From positions 248,001 to 312,000 of the forward strand of contig NZ_REFZ01000004.1 of NCBI RefSeq assembly GCF_003841465.1: a stretch of DNA of 64,000 nucleotides, in the 5' to 3' direction. The notes under the pieces are model-generated. The model was not told the DNA's origin, made no database searches, and saw only the letters and a list, made by a program, of their open reading frames with translations. The DNA comes from Natrarchaeobius oligotrophus. GTDB lineage: Archaea > Halobacteriota > Halobacteria > Halobacteriales > Natrialbaceae. Of this stretch, positions 45,549 to 54,467 are shown piece by piece (the first letter of the stretch is position 1; every line of letters begins with the position of its first letter). The translations under genes and the position numbers were made by a program.

Positions 45549-45842
45549 TCACCCACCGGTCGACTGCGCCGCCTCCCGTTCGAGTTCGTCGCCGGTCGGC
45601 CTTGCCAGGCGATACCGCTCGAGACGCGTTCGCATCTCCCCGTCGCTTTCGTCTCTCAGCAGCTTCAGCGCGGTATCACAGTAATACGTTCCACCTCGAC
45701 GCCTGATCGCCACGTTCATCGTCCGCCCGAGGATGTCGACGTCGACGATCACGCGATTTCCTCGCTCGAGCTCGCGAAGAATCTCGTCGGCGGTGAGTTC
45801 CTTTCGATCGACGCGAATCGTCTCGACCAGTGGGTGAGACAA
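45549..45842 (-). CDS. Small conserved haloarchaeal protein
   Basis: The 97-aa product looks genuine (acidic, beta-rich: NRVIVDVDILGRTMNVAIRR, TYYCDTALKLL). I recognise no family with certainty. It begins 70 bases before the HTH gene on the same strand. Confidence 0.55.
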   Translation of the reverse strand: MSHPLVETIRVDRKELTADEILRELERGNRVIVDVDILGRTMNVAIRRRGGTYYCDTALKLLRDESDGEMRTRLERYRLARPTGDELEREAAQSTGG

Positions 45843-45911
45843 CGGAGTACGCGCCCGTGAATCTACGTGCCGTCGCCGATCGGACCGCAGAGTTTCGGAA
45901 AACGCCGACGA

Positions 45912-46121
45912 TCACCGCTCGTCGAGGACGAGGTAGGTTCGCGCGCCCCGATTCTCGAGCGAGACCGCGTCGGTGTCGACGCTCGAGCGGACGAACTCTT
46001 CGACTCCGGCCGCGTGGAGGTCGGTCACGTCGATACGTTTGCGCTCGGGAGTCTCCGCAGCGTTCGGTCCGTCCTCGCCGGTTCGGTCGTGATCGGCGCT
46101 CCGGTCGACGATCAGTGTCAT
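45912..46121 (-). CDS. Small hypothetical protein
   Basis: The 69-aa product is acidic and halophile-like (DLHAAGVEEFVRSSVDTDAVSLEN). No TATA box or named domain is visible. Its independent reality is uncertain. Confidence 0.45.
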   Translation of the reverse strand: MTLIVDRSADHDRTGEDGPNAAETPERKRIDVTDLHAAGVEEFVRSSVDTDAVSLENRGARTYLVLDER

Positions 46122-46236
46122 ACGTCTCGATTGGACCGACAGTACGTCAATCCGATCCGTCCGAGGTGAAAGTGAAAGTGGTCTCGAGAATCGCTGTGTC
46201 GAAGGATTTCACCGACCGACCGCTCGTCGACCGCGG

Positions 46237-46647
46237 TCACTCGAGTCGGTTGACCTCCACGACGTGGTCGCCGTCGACGGTCTCGAGGGTGACGCGGTCG
46301 ACGATCGCCTCGCGTGCGCGCGATCGCCACTCCCCGACGGCCTCGGCGTGGCGTTTTCGGACCCGCTCTGTGTCCGTCGGCCCCGAGTCGAACTCGCCCT
46401 CGAGCGTCGGATACGCCTCGAGGACGTCGTCGTCGATGACGTCTCCGGGCGGGACGTGGATCGCGCCTGTCGCGGCCGCGTCGTCGGTTCGACAGACGTG
46501 GAGGCGCGCCCGCATCCGGCCGTGAAACGGCGGGGTGATCCGCAGGACGGCTGTCCCGGGATTCTCCCGGCCGTAGGCGTACGCGTCGACGGCGTCTTCG
46601 GCCGTGATCGCGAGCGAACGGATCGCTGACGGGTCGTCCCCTCCCAT
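46237..46647 (-). CDS. Conserved hypothetical protein
   Basis: ATG 46647 gives a 136-aa acidic protein (ITAEDAVDAYAYGRENPGTAVLRITPPFHGRMRARLHVC and on). It has no transmembrane part or named motif that I recognise; upstream frame is shadow of cbiZ. It is just downstream of cbiZ on the same strand (27-base gap), so it may be read with the cobalamin genes. Confidence 0.6.
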   Translation of the reverse strand: MGGDDPSAIRSLAITAEDAVDAYAYGRENPGTAVLRITPPFHGRMRARLHVCRTDDAAATGAIHVPPGDVIDDDVLEAYPTLEGEFDSGPTDTERVRKRHAEAVGEWRSRAREAIVDRVTLETVDGDHVVEVNRLE

Positions 46648-46673
46648 CGTTCCCGCGTTGGACGCCGATCCCG

Positions 46674-47453
46674 TTAACTGTCGCGCTCGATCGGCGGGCG
46701 GAAGACGCGCGCTTCGACGTCGGTCGAGACGCCGTACGTCGCCTCCGCGACCGACGCCGGGTACCCGTCGGCGTCCTCGTATCGGGATCGAAGCGACGCG
46801 GTGACGGCGTCGCGAACGCAGGCCCGCGTCGCCGCGCCGACGGGCGTTGCGCTCCCGGAGAAGGTACTCGCGCGTCCGTCGGGAGCGTGTCCGACGGCGA
46901 TCGCGTCGGTCGTCGTGCCCGGAAATCCGGTCGTCGAGAGCAGCGTCGCCGCCTTGGCCTCGGCCGCGACCGCGAGCAGGTTCGCCAGCGCGCCGGAAGC
47001 GAGCGCTCGCGTCGTCCCGACGACGAGGTTCACCGTCCCCAGCGGATCCGGGCTCGGCTCGTCCGCCGGGCCGTCGTCGGTGACGCTGTCGGGGAGAGTC
47101 CCACCGTCGGGATCCATCGGCAACGCGGCGGGATTCGACAATCCGGCGGTCGCGTACGCCGTCACCGAGCCACACCGCGAGCCGCGCGCGTGCTCGAGGT
47201 CGACCCCGGTGAGCAGGACCGGTGCGTCGCGTTCGTCGCCGTTCGACCCGAAGCCCGCGCGCTCGAGGCGAGCGGCGACGTAAGCCGACAGATCCGTTCG
47301 ATCCCAGCCGTCAGGAACCGAGACGTTGTACGCGACGTCGGCGGTTCGTCTGCCGCCGTTCCAGCCGCTCGAGAGCCACTCGGTTCCGCGCCGAGCGACG
47401 CGGAGCACTCCGTCCCGTCGGACGGCGCGATACTCCGGGTCGCCGTTGGCCAT
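46674..47453 (-). CDS. cbiZ: Adenosylcobinamide amidohydrolase CbiZ
   Basis: The 259-aa protein matches CbiZ: SSGWNGG, AYNVSVPDGWDR, VLLTGVDLEHA, NLVVGTTRAL, GTTTDAIAVGHAP and SGSATPVGAATRACV. CbiZ cleaves adenosylcobinamide to adenosylcobyric acid, allowing salvage through CbiB. The start overlaps the cobD stop (TGATG). It is the last clear cobalamin gene of this operon. Confidence 0.9.
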   Translation of the reverse strand: MANGDPEYRAVRRDGVLRVARRGTEWLSSGWNGGRRTADVAYNVSVPDGWDRTDLSAYVAARLERAGFGSNGDERDAPVLLTGVDLEHARGSRCGSVTAYATAGLSNPAALPMDPDGGTLPDSVTDDGPADEPSPDPLGTVNLVVGTTRALASGALANLLAVAAEAKAATLLSTTGFPGTTTDAIAVGHAPDGRASTFSGSATPVGAATRACVRDAVTASLRSRYEDADGYPASVAEATYGVSTDVEARVFRPPIERDS

Positions 47454-48499
47454 CACTCGCCCTCCTCGGACGCCTTCGAGTCGGAGACGTTCAACGCCGC
47501 GAGCAGCCGGTCGTTCGCTTCCCGATCTTTCACGGCGACGCGAATGTGGGAGTCGAGGCCACGAAACGTCCTCGCGTCCCGGACGACGATCCCCTCCCGG
47601 CTGGCCTCCTCGAGGACGCTCTCGACGGTCCGATCGTCGTCTTCGCCGACGCCACACAGCAGGTACGGCGCGTCGGCGGAGTGGACGTCGAACCGACGCT
47701 CGAGCGCCTCGCGAAGCCGGTCGCGCTCCCGGGCGGTTCGCTCTCTCGTCTCGCGCACGAACTCGTCCCGTCGGAGACAGTAGGCTCCGACGCGTGCGGC
47801 GGGGACGCCGAGCGACCACGATCTGCGTGCCGTCTCGAGCGCCTCCCGTTGCTCGCCGCAGGCCACCGCGAACCCGGCTCGGAGCCCGGGCAGTCCGAAC
47901 AGCTTCGTGAGCGAGCGAGCGACGATCACGTTCTCGCGTTCGAGGCCGACCGCCGACGGGAGATCCGTGAACCCGAGAAACGCCTCGTCGACGAGCAGCG
48001 TCGTCCCCGCCGTTGCACACCGGTCTGCGAGTCCCTCGAGGTCGTCGAGAGCGACCGCGTCGCCGGTCGGGTTGTTCGGCGTACAGACGATCGCGAGCGA
48101 CGCGGCCTCGAGCACGGACGGACCGAGGTCACAGACGTCGTCGTACCTGACGAACCGCGGCTTCGCGCCCTGGAGCCGAACCTCCCGGGCGTACTCCCCG
48201 AAGCTCGGGTACGGAACGACGGCCTCGTCTCCCGGCTCGAGAGAGAACTCCGTGGCGAGTCTGATCGCGGCCAGCCCACCCGGCGCGGGGATCACCGACG
48301 CGCGGTCGCAGCCGACGAACTCGGCGGCGGCGGCCCGAAACGCCGGGTACTCGTCGTCGGGGTACCGACGGGACTCCTCGAGCGCGCGCTCGTACACCGC
48401 CTCGACGCCGGCCGGTGCGTCCGGATTCGTGTTCGCCGAAAAGTCGAGGACGGTCGGATCGGGGTCGCCGCCGTGGGGAACCCGCACCCCGGTTCGCAT
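47453..48499 (-). CDS. cobD: Threonine-phosphate decarboxylase CobD (PLP-dependent)
   Basis: ATG 48499 (348 aa) is preferred over a GTG five codons upstream. The fold-type I aminotransferase has VCTPNNPTG, LLVDEAFLGFTD and the PLP lysine in SLTKLFGLPGLRAGF. It makes (R)-1-amino-2-propanol phosphate, the aminopropanol arm of cobalamin used by CbiB. A histidinol-phosphate aminotransferase is the main alternative; context decides. Confidence 0.88.
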   Translation of the reverse strand: MRTGVRVPHGGDPDPTVLDFSANTNPDAPAGVEAVYERALEESRRYPDDEYPAFRAAAAEFVGCDRASVIPAPGGLAAIRLATEFSLEPGDEAVVPYPSFGEYAREVRLQGAKPRFVRYDDVCDLGPSVLEAASLAIVCTPNNPTGDAVALDDLEGLADRCATAGTTLLVDEAFLGFTDLPSAVGLERENVIVARSLTKLFGLPGLRAGFAVACGEQREALETARRSWSLGVPAARVGAYCLRRDEFVRETRERTARERDRLREALERRFDVHSADAPYLLCGVGEDDDRTVESVLEEASREGIVVRDARTFRGLDSHIRVAVKDREANDRLLAALNVSDSKASEEGE

Positions 48500-48503
48500 C
48501 GAG

Positions 48504-49562
48504 TCAGGATCCACGCCGCTTCCCCCCGTCCGAACTCGCCTCTCCGTTCCCGTCCGTCGCCGTCTCTCCCGGGCCGTCAGATCCGATGCCGAGCCGATCG
48601 CAGATGGTTTCGAAGCGCTCTCTGACCGCTTGCAGTTCGTCGTCGGAAACGAGCGAGAGGGCACCGCCCATCGCGACGCCCTCTTTCGCCTCGCCGGCAC
48701 AGTAGCGTTCCATCGCGACGTGACCGCGGCGATCGAAGCCCGGATCGGTGACGACGAGGTCGCACTCGAGTCGCTCGCAGGCGCGCTCGAGTCGCTCGCC
48801 CTGCTCGTCGGCGACGAACGACGTGGTTGCGATCGAGAGCCGATCCTCGACGCCGGCGTGGCGCAGTACGGCCGCGACGGCGACCATCTGCGTTCCGCCG
48901 GCGAGGGTCACGTCGATTCCCGCCTCGAGCGCGCCCGCCGCGATTCCGGCGACGGTCGGCTGGACCGGATCGCCAACCGCACGGATCGCGGCCATCGGTT
49001 CGGTCGCGCACGCTCCGGGCTCCAGATCGCTCGCGTCGAGCCCCTGATCGACCGTGCGGCGCTTTCGCTCGAGCGGGTTCTCCGGCAGCGACGACGAGAC
49101 GGTCGCCGGCTCGCCCAGGGCGGTGAGCACGCCGAGTGCGGTCGTCGTCCCGCCGGGGACGGTCTCGCCGATCAGCACCTCGTCGTCCGGCAGGCTCGAG
49201 CCGAAGTCGTGCGCTCGGTCGAAGATCGCTTCGGAATCCTCGACGGCGACGGCGTCGCGGACGGTGGCGCCGGGGTCGACGCCGAGGTCGACCGTCGGTG
49301 CGGCCGTCGGTCGTGCGAGTCCGGCGTCGACGACCGCGAGGTCGAATCCGACCACCTCGCGGACGGCCCGCGTCACCGCGGCCGGCGTCGGACAGCCGGT
49401 CGGACTCACCGGCGTCACGGGCGCACCGGTCGGCTCGCCGTAGGCGAGGATCTCGACGTCGGCCGACGGCGTGTGGGCCATCAGTTCCGGGGCGGCACCC
49501 GCGGCGCTGATGCCGTCGATCAGCGCCGTTTCGGTCGTCCCCGCGGGCAGGATCACGCGCAT
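48504..49562 (-). CDS. cobT: CobT family protein (nicotinate-nucleotide-dimethylbenzimidazole phosphoribosyltransferase-like)
   Basis: ATG 49562 gives 352 aa starting MRVILPAGTTET. Motifs GETVPGGTTTALGVL, AGGTQMVAVAAVLRHAG and GFDRRGHVAMERYCAGEAKEG are those of the archaeal CobT-like family. It would activate the lower-ligand base as its riboside phosphate. It overlaps the cobY gene by ten bases and ends four bases before cobD. Confidence 0.87.
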   Translation of the reverse strand: MRVILPAGTTETALIDGISAAGAAPELMAHTPSADVEILAYGEPTGAPVTPVSPTGCPTPAAVTRAVREVVGFDLAVVDAGLARPTAAPTVDLGVDPGATVRDAVAVEDSEAIFDRAHDFGSSLPDDEVLIGETVPGGTTTALGVLTALGEPATVSSSLPENPLERKRRTVDQGLDASDLEPGACATEPMAAIRAVGDPVQPTVAGIAAGALEAGIDVTLAGGTQMVAVAAVLRHAGVEDRLSIATTSFVADEQGERLERACERLECDLVVTDPGFDRRGHVAMERYCAGEAKEGVAMGGALSLVSDDELQAVRERFETICDRLGIGSDGPGETATDGNGEASSDGGKRRGS

Positions 49563-50179
49563 CGGTCGGCACCTCCGCTTCTGGCGTCGGACCCGTCGCT
49601 CTCCAGTAGCGCGGCCGCGATACGGGCGTCTTCGAGTCTGTTCACGTTGACAGCGAGTCGGTAGTCGTAGCGTACGTCCGTCATTTCGTGTGATTCCTCC
49701 GGATCGCCGACGACGTTGACCCCGGTCGGCACGAGGTGATCGTTCGGCTGGAGTCGCGTCTCGTCGCTCACGCCGAGTCGGCGCTTGAACGCCGCCGGCA
49801 CGCACACCGTTCGCGAGGCGTTCAGGTCGCCGTGATCGGCGCACACCCGGTCGATCGTCGGCGCCTCGAGTAACGGCAGGTCGGCCGGCACCGTCAACAG
49901 TGGCGTCGACACGTCCGGCCGATCGAGGGCGGCCAGCAGATCGTCGACGTAGCCGTCACCGGGCGTCTCGACGAGGTCGACGCGATCGTCGTCCGCGAGT
50001 AAACGCCGCGTCTCGGGTGCGTTTGGCGACGTGGCGGCGGAGATCGACTCTACGTCGCTGGCCTCGAGCGCGTCGACCACGCGCTCGACCATCGTCGTCC
50101 CTCGAATCCGATGGAGCGGCTTCTCGCGGTCGCTCTCGAGGCGCGTCCCGCGGCCGCCGCACATCACGAGAGCGTCCAC
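49553..50179 (-). CDS. cobY: Adenosylcobinamide-phosphate guanylyltransferase CobY
   Basis: GTG 50179 is chosen because the archaeal family begins M-D-A-L-I-M-A-G-G, matching V-D-A-L-V-M-C-G-G here; a later ATG (50164) would cut the first strand. The 208-aa protein has GGRGTRLESDREKPLH, the nucleotidyltransferase loop, and VPADLPLLEAPTI. CobY replaces bacterial CobU and makes AdoCbi-GDP. Its start overlaps the end of cobS. Confidence 0.9.
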   Translation of the reverse strand: MDALVMCGGRGTRLESDREKPLHRIRGTTMVERVVDALEASDVESISAATSPNAPETRRLLADDDRVDLVETPGDGYVDDLLAALDRPDVSTPLLTVPADLPLLEAPTIDRVCADHGDLNASRTVCVPAAFKRRLGVSDETRLQPNDHLVPTGVNVVGDPEESHEMTDVRYDYRLAVNVNRLEDARIAAALLESDGSDARSGGADRCA

Positions 50180-50922
50180 GCGATCACCCCCGCGTGGACG
50201 CCGACGACGCGCGCGATCTCGTTCGCCGCGCCGAAGACGTCGCCGCTGACGCCGTCGAGATACCGGTTCGCCCAGTACCACGGCAGCGAGACGGCGACGA
50301 CCGCACCGCAGAGCGCGACCGCGGCCGGGTGCGGCCAGACGATCGTCGTTCCGGCGAGGACGACGACCGCCGGCGGGAGTACCCCTCTGAGAGTAGCGTT
50401 CTCGACGAATTGCTTTCCCATCCCGTCCCGACTCGCGCGTCCGAAACACGCCATGCCTGCCAGCCCCAGCTTCGCGCCGATCTCGGCGGCGACCGCGACT
50501 GCGACCGCCGCGAGCGCCGGAAGTCCGGCCAGTCCGAGCCCGCCGAGTGCGAGCCCGCTCACGACGAGCGCCACCGAGAGCACCGCGCCGACGCCGGTCG
50601 TCGTGTCTTTCATCGCGTCCCGGCGGCGCTCGACGTCACCGTGGACGACGACCGCGTCGCCCAGATCGGCGACGCCGTCGAGGTGGTGGATCCCCGTCAC
50701 GGCGTACACCGCCAGAACGTAGCCGAACGCGACCGTCACGGCCGGCAGCGTCCCGGTCCCCAGGAGGGGAATCGCGGCCAACGAGCCGGCGACGAGCCCC
50801 ACGATCGGCAGCGCTGCCGGCGTCGACCGGAACGCCTCCCAGTCGCCGTCTTCGTACCCGACCGGTAGCCGCGTCAGAAACCCGAGCCCGCCGCGAACCG
50901 CGCCGATCCATCGGCCGATCAT
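50164..50922 (-). CDS. cobS: Adenosylcobinamide-GDP ribazoletransferase CobS
   Basis: The 252-aa membrane protein has GGLGFLTRLPVGY, HHLDGVADLGDAVVVHG and the MKDTTTGVGAV segment of the family, with about seven helices. It joins AdoCbi-GDP to alpha-ribazole phosphate in the membrane. Its ATG overlaps the cbiB stop (ATGA). Confidence 0.94.
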   Translation of the reverse strand: MIGRWIGAVRGGLGFLTRLPVGYEDGDWEAFRSTPAALPIVGLVAGSLAAIPLLGTGTLPAVTVAFGYVLAVYAVTGIHHLDGVADLGDAVVVHGDVERRRDAMKDTTTGVGAVLSVALVVSGLALGGLGLAGLPALAAVAVAVAAEIGAKLGLAGMACFGRASRDGMGKQFVENATLRGVLPPAVVVLAGTTIVWPHPAAVALCGAVVAVSLPWYWANRYLDGVSGDVFGAANEIARVVGVHAGVIAWTLS

Positions 50923-51941
50923 CGACGCACCACCTCCGCCGGATCGACCCGCGGACGCGTCGATCCGATCGCCGCACCGATCGGTGAGAGCGCCCCGCTC
51001 GTCTCGAGTTCGGTGACGGTCGCCGCACTCGCGGCCGCGAGGACGGCCGCGATCAGGACCGAGACGACCGCCGCCAGGCCGACGAGCGTTACGGCTCGTT
51101 CGCCGTCGGCGACCGTCGGCCAGTCGGCCCCGGGATTCAACGCGTACGCGCCCGGTTTTGTCAGCCGAACCGAGAGCACGTGTGCGAGGGTCGCCATCGG
51201 CCAGCCGGAGTTCGGTGAAGAGGGGGTTCGAGCGCATTCGCGCGCGCGAAATAGCGACCGGACGTCGACGACGGCGACGGCAATCGCGACCGCGGTCACT
51301 CGTGCCGGAATCCACATGACCGCGTCGTCGAGCCGTGCGCTCGCGGTCCCCAGCGGCTTCGACGGATAGCCGAGCATCGAATCCAGCGTGTTGACGGCCT
51401 TGATCCACGCGGCGACGGCGGCGGCAAGCGGCAGCGAAATCGGCGCGAGCACGGCGAACGGTAGCAATACCGCGACCAACCCGTCGGAGAGATTCTCGGC
51501 CGCGCTCTCGATCGCTGCGCTTCGCACCTCCGCGGGCGAGAGCGCCGAGGCGTCGCGGCCGACCAACCCGCGCACCCGCTCGCGCGCGGTCTCGACGTCG
51601 GCGTCCGTGGCCCGAACGACCTCGTCGGTCAGCTCGAGCAGCGATCGCAGGCTGATCGTCAGAAACAACACGACGCCGGCGAGGACCGCGCCGACGAGCT
51701 GGCTCCAGTTCGACGCGAGCAGGACCAACCCGCCGGCGGCGACGGCGGCTACGAGCGGGAGACCGGCCGCGATTGCGACGCCCGCCAGTTGCTGTCGCCG
51801 CTCGTCCGCACTCCACTCTCGGTCGGTTGCACTCACGAGGCGACCGAACCAGGCGACCGGGTGAAACGCGTTACGGGGCTCGCCGACGAGCAGATCCAGG
51901 CTGAACGCGAGCGCGATCAGCGCGAGCGTCGTCAGCGCCAC
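50919..51941 (-). CDS. cbiB: Adenosylcobinamide-phosphate synthase CbiB
   Basis: The 340-aa membrane protein starts FSLDLLVGEPRNAFHPVAWFGR and contains ESAAENLSDGLVAVLLPF and YPSKPLGTASARLDDAVMWIPARVTA, all CbiB hallmarks. It attaches aminopropanol phosphate to adenosylcobyric acid. It is the first of the chain cbiB-cobS-cobY-cobT-cobD-cbiZ, all overlapping or nearly so. Confidence 0.94.
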   Translation of the reverse strand: MALTTLALIALAFSLDLLVGEPRNAFHPVAWFGRLVSATDREWSADERRQQLAGVAIAAGLPLVAAVAAGGLVLLASNWSQLVGAVLAGVVLFLTISLRSLLELTDEVVRATDADVETARERVRGLVGRDASALSPAEVRSAAIESAAENLSDGLVAVLLPFAVLAPISLPLAAAVAAWIKAVNTLDSMLGYPSKPLGTASARLDDAVMWIPARVTAVAIAVAVVDVRSLFRARECARTPSSPNSGWPMATLAHVLSVRLTKPGAYALNPGADWPTVADGERAVTLVGLAAVVSVLIAAVLAAASAATVTELETSGALSPIGAAIGSTRPRVDPAEVVRR

Positions 51942-51979
51942 GGTCGCCCCTGCGTCTCTCGCTCACGCGGTCGGGTTCG

Positions 51980-52051
51980 TTCCACCGGTTTTCGTTCGCC
52001 CCGTCTCACCGGCGTTCGTTCACGCTGTCTCACCGGAGTTCGTTCTCCGTT
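51980..52051. repeat. Three tandem copies of a 24-base unit
   Basis: Units at 51980-52003, 52004-52027 and 52028-52051 share the pattern T-C-ACCGG-N-GTTCGTTC. They lie in the short gap between cbiB and the HAD gene. No gene uses them. Confidence 0.5.
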
Positions 52052-52089
52052 CCGTCTCCGTCCGCTCCCGTCGCGTACGCTCGAGGCGA

Positions 52090-52728
52090 TCACGGCTCAC
52101 CACCCCCCGTCTCGGTCGAGAGTTCCGTCGCGATCGATCGAAGCGGGCGCTCCTCGAGCAGCATCGCCGTTCCGCCGACGCGCTCGATTCCGCCGTCCGT
52201 CCGCGGATCGTCGCCGACGTGGACGAGGTCGACCGGTTCGACGCCGAGTTCGGCCGCCGTCAGTTCGAAGATGTCGGGTGCGGGTTTGCGCCAGCCACAG
52301 CCGATGCTCGTGACGATCGCGTCGAATCTGCGGCGATCGAACTCTGCTCGCACGAGCGTTCGCGCGACGAGTTCCGGGACGCTGCAGTTCGAACAGATCG
52401 CGATCGGACCGGCCGCGTCGGCCGCCTCGATCGCTTCGAGCGCTCCGGGATTCGTCTCGACGTCGGAATCGAACGCAGCCACGACCGCCCGTCTGACGGC
52501 GTTTTCTTCCCAGTCGACTCCGCGGCTCGCGAGTGCGTGTGCGACGTGCGCCGGCAGCGGAACCTCGGCGTTCTCGGGCGCGTCGACGTGACGCTCGACG
52601 TAGGCGTCCCCCCAGTCGTCGGGGACGGAAACGCCGCGGCCCTCGAGTTCCGCGGCGATCGCTGCGGCCGGATCCGCCGGCCTGTCTGCGGTCACGAGCG
52701 TTCCGAAGAGATCGAACGAGACGGCCAC
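52090..52728 (-). CDS. HAD family hydrolase next to cobalamin genes
   Basis: The 212-aa protein has the HAD motifs: nucleophile Asp in SFDLFGTLV, motif II Ser in ICSNCSV, motif III Lys in GWRKPAPDIF and motif IV HVGDDPRTDGG. The motif I second Asp is Phe, unlike phosphatases of the DxDGT type. Position ahead of cbiB suggests a link to cobalamin, perhaps dephosphorylation of alpha-ribazole or adenosylcobalamin phosphate, for which no CobC/CobZ is seen here (inference). Confidence 0.8.
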   Translation of the reverse strand: MAVSFDLFGTLVTADRPADPAAAIAAELEGRGVSVPDDWGDAYVERHVDAPENAEVPLPAHVAHALASRGVDWEENAVRRAVVAAFDSDVETNPGALEAIEAADAAGPIAICSNCSVPELVARTLVRAEFDRRRFDAIVTSIGCGWRKPAPDIFELTAAELGVEPVDLVHVGDDPRTDGGIERVGGTAMLLEERPLRSIATELSTETGGGEP

Positions 52729-52891
52729 GATCGTGTAACTAGCACAAGCTGACTTTAGTTTCGCGGTCCACGCGGTAGGGGATGGCCGGCGCGTGCCGTC
52801 GGAATCGACTCGTCCGGATTGCGGTACCGATGTCCCGGTGCAACCACAGACGCTTCGTGGCTATCCCGGAGACGACCGACAGCAGTCCGTC

Positions 52892-53503
52892 TCAGGCGAG
52901 GCGCGCGAACGCGAGGTTGCCCGAGATGTTCTTGATGTAGATTTCGACCACGTCGCCCTCGTTCGCGCCCGGAACGAAGATCGTGTACTTGCCCTTCTCC
53001 GCGACGCCGTCACCTTTCCGGCCGGTGCCGGTGATCTCGACGGTGTAGGTCTTGCCCTCCTCGACGGCTTCGGTCTGTTGCTGTTGCTGGCTGCTCGTCG
53101 AGCGCTTGGTGACCGGACGGAACGCACCGCAGGCGTCACAGCGAAGCATCGGCGTCCGATCCTCGCGGACGAGTCGCGTGTCCGGCAGCCCACACTCCGA
53201 ACAGAGCACGTACTCGTCGACGTAGGCGTCGATCGCCGCGTCGAAGTCCTGCTCGGAGAACGTCCCGTTGTACCGGCCGCGTCCGCTCTCGAGTTTGCCG
53301 CTCGTTCCCATCTCGCGCTGGACGAACCGGTGGAGGTGTTCGTCCTCGCGCGAGAGCACGTCGGCGATCTCGCCGAGGTTCGTAAACCGCGTAAACGCGC
53401 CGTCCTTTTGCGCTTGGGCGTCGGGAATCTGGAGTCGCTCCTCGTCGCCGCCGATGTCCGGAACGTCGTCCATCGCTCGGTCGAGACTCGATTCGTAATC
53501 CAT
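52892..53503 (-). CDS. eif2b: Translation initiation factor aIF2-beta with C-terminal TRAM domain
   Basis: The 203-aa protein has the aIF2-beta core (TRFTNLGEIADVLSREDEHLHRFV), a C-x2-C...C-x2-C zinc ribbon (LCSECG, RCDACG), a Gln-rich linker and a TRAM domain (GKTYTVEITGTGRKGDGVA). TRAM is an RNA-binding beta-barrel; this fusion is known in haloarchaea. ATTTACG about 28 bases upstream (53529-53535) fits a leaderless start. Confidence 0.95.
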   Translation of the reverse strand: MDYESSLDRAMDDVPDIGGDEERLQIPDAQAQKDGAFTRFTNLGEIADVLSREDEHLHRFVQREMGTSGKLESGRGRYNGTFSEQDFDAAIDAYVDEYVLCSECGLPDTRLVREDRTPMLRCDACGAFRPVTKRSTSSQQQQQTEAVEEGKTYTVEITGTGRKGDGVAEKGKYTIFVPGANEGDVVEIYIKNISGNLAFARLA

Positions 53504-53617
53504 ACGCGGGAACAGACGACGCTGACGTAAATCCGTTCTGCTCTCACAGTCGAATCGACGGATCGCCCTCGGGCCGCAGCCAGCAGGATCCGGGCCGTGA
53601 CCGTACCGAATTCGACC

Positions 53618-54004
53618 TCAGAGCGTATCGCCCGCGCTCTCGCCGATCGACCCCTGTTTTTCCTCGTCCAGCCGCTCGAGGTCGCGCTCCGGGTTCGCCT
53701 CGCGTGCGTCGCCGGCTTCGCCCGTGATCTCGCCGTAGACTGCTTCGCGGACCTCCTCAGGATCGTCGAACTGCTCGCCGGCAAGTCGGTCGAAGACGCT
53801 CCCGAGTGACTCCGTCTCGTTCGGCATGTCGATCGGCTCGTTGCCGTACTCCGTGGCGATCTCCTCGCTCGTCACCGGATACTCGAGCTCACCGAGGTCG
53901 CGCTCTACGTCGTCGAGAACGGACTCGACGCGATCCGCCCGGCTTGATTTCCGGCGTTCGGCGCGATCCTGTGCGCGGTTTCGGTCGGGTTCGTTCTCGT
54001 CCAT
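53618..54004 (-). CDS. DUF5789 family acidic protein
   Basis: ATG 54004 gives 128 aa. The first 30 residues are Arg/Asp-rich and charged; the rest contains LDDVERDLGELEYPVTSEEIATEYG in shortened form, and FDDPEEVREAVYGEITG, resembling haloarchaeal DUF5789. CCTTTTCAC at about 54029-54037 (read leftwards) may be its TATA region. Function is unknown. Confidence 0.72.
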   Translation of the reverse strand: MDENEPDRNRAQDRAERRKSSRADRVESVLDDVERDLGELEYPVTSEEIATEYGNEPIDMPNETESLGSVFDRLAGEQFDDPEEVREAVYGEITGEAGDAREANPERDLERLDEEKQGSIGESAGDTL

Positions 54005-54467
54005 ACCGCACACTTTCCGCACTCGAGTGAAAAGGGGTCTGCCGGCGTCTGCGAGCCGTCGGCACGCGACGACACTCCCGGGTCGCCCGCGCCGACTTCG
54101 GTTTCGAAGCGTCACCACCGTCGCTTGCCAGTTCAGGGGTACTTATGAGCCACCGTTCTCGTTGTTCGACTGCCCGTGCGGTAGTTTCCAACCCACCACA
54201 CCACCTACCGCTACCCCACGGGTTGCCGGCGACGTCTCCTTTGGATTCGACGGACGGCCGTCCATCGTCACCGGTAGCACCGCCGACGGTTCGCGGCCTC
54301 ACCGACGAGATCGAGTGGTCGCGTCGAACCGCCGGGCGGGAACGAACGGCACCGGCCGACCCAATCGCGAACGCGATCGCCTCGATCCGTCGAGACGTCG
54401 TCTCTTTCGCTTCGTGCAACGAACTTACCGTGGGCGTTATCGCCGTTTTCCCGGTACGTGACGGTTT
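54005..54467. other. Gap between divergent genes
   Basis: Open frames here are Pro/Arg/Ser-rich and not convincing. A GTTTATG element lies at about 54462-54468, at the very start of the next gene, which bears on its true start. Nothing else is seen. Confidence 0.4.
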
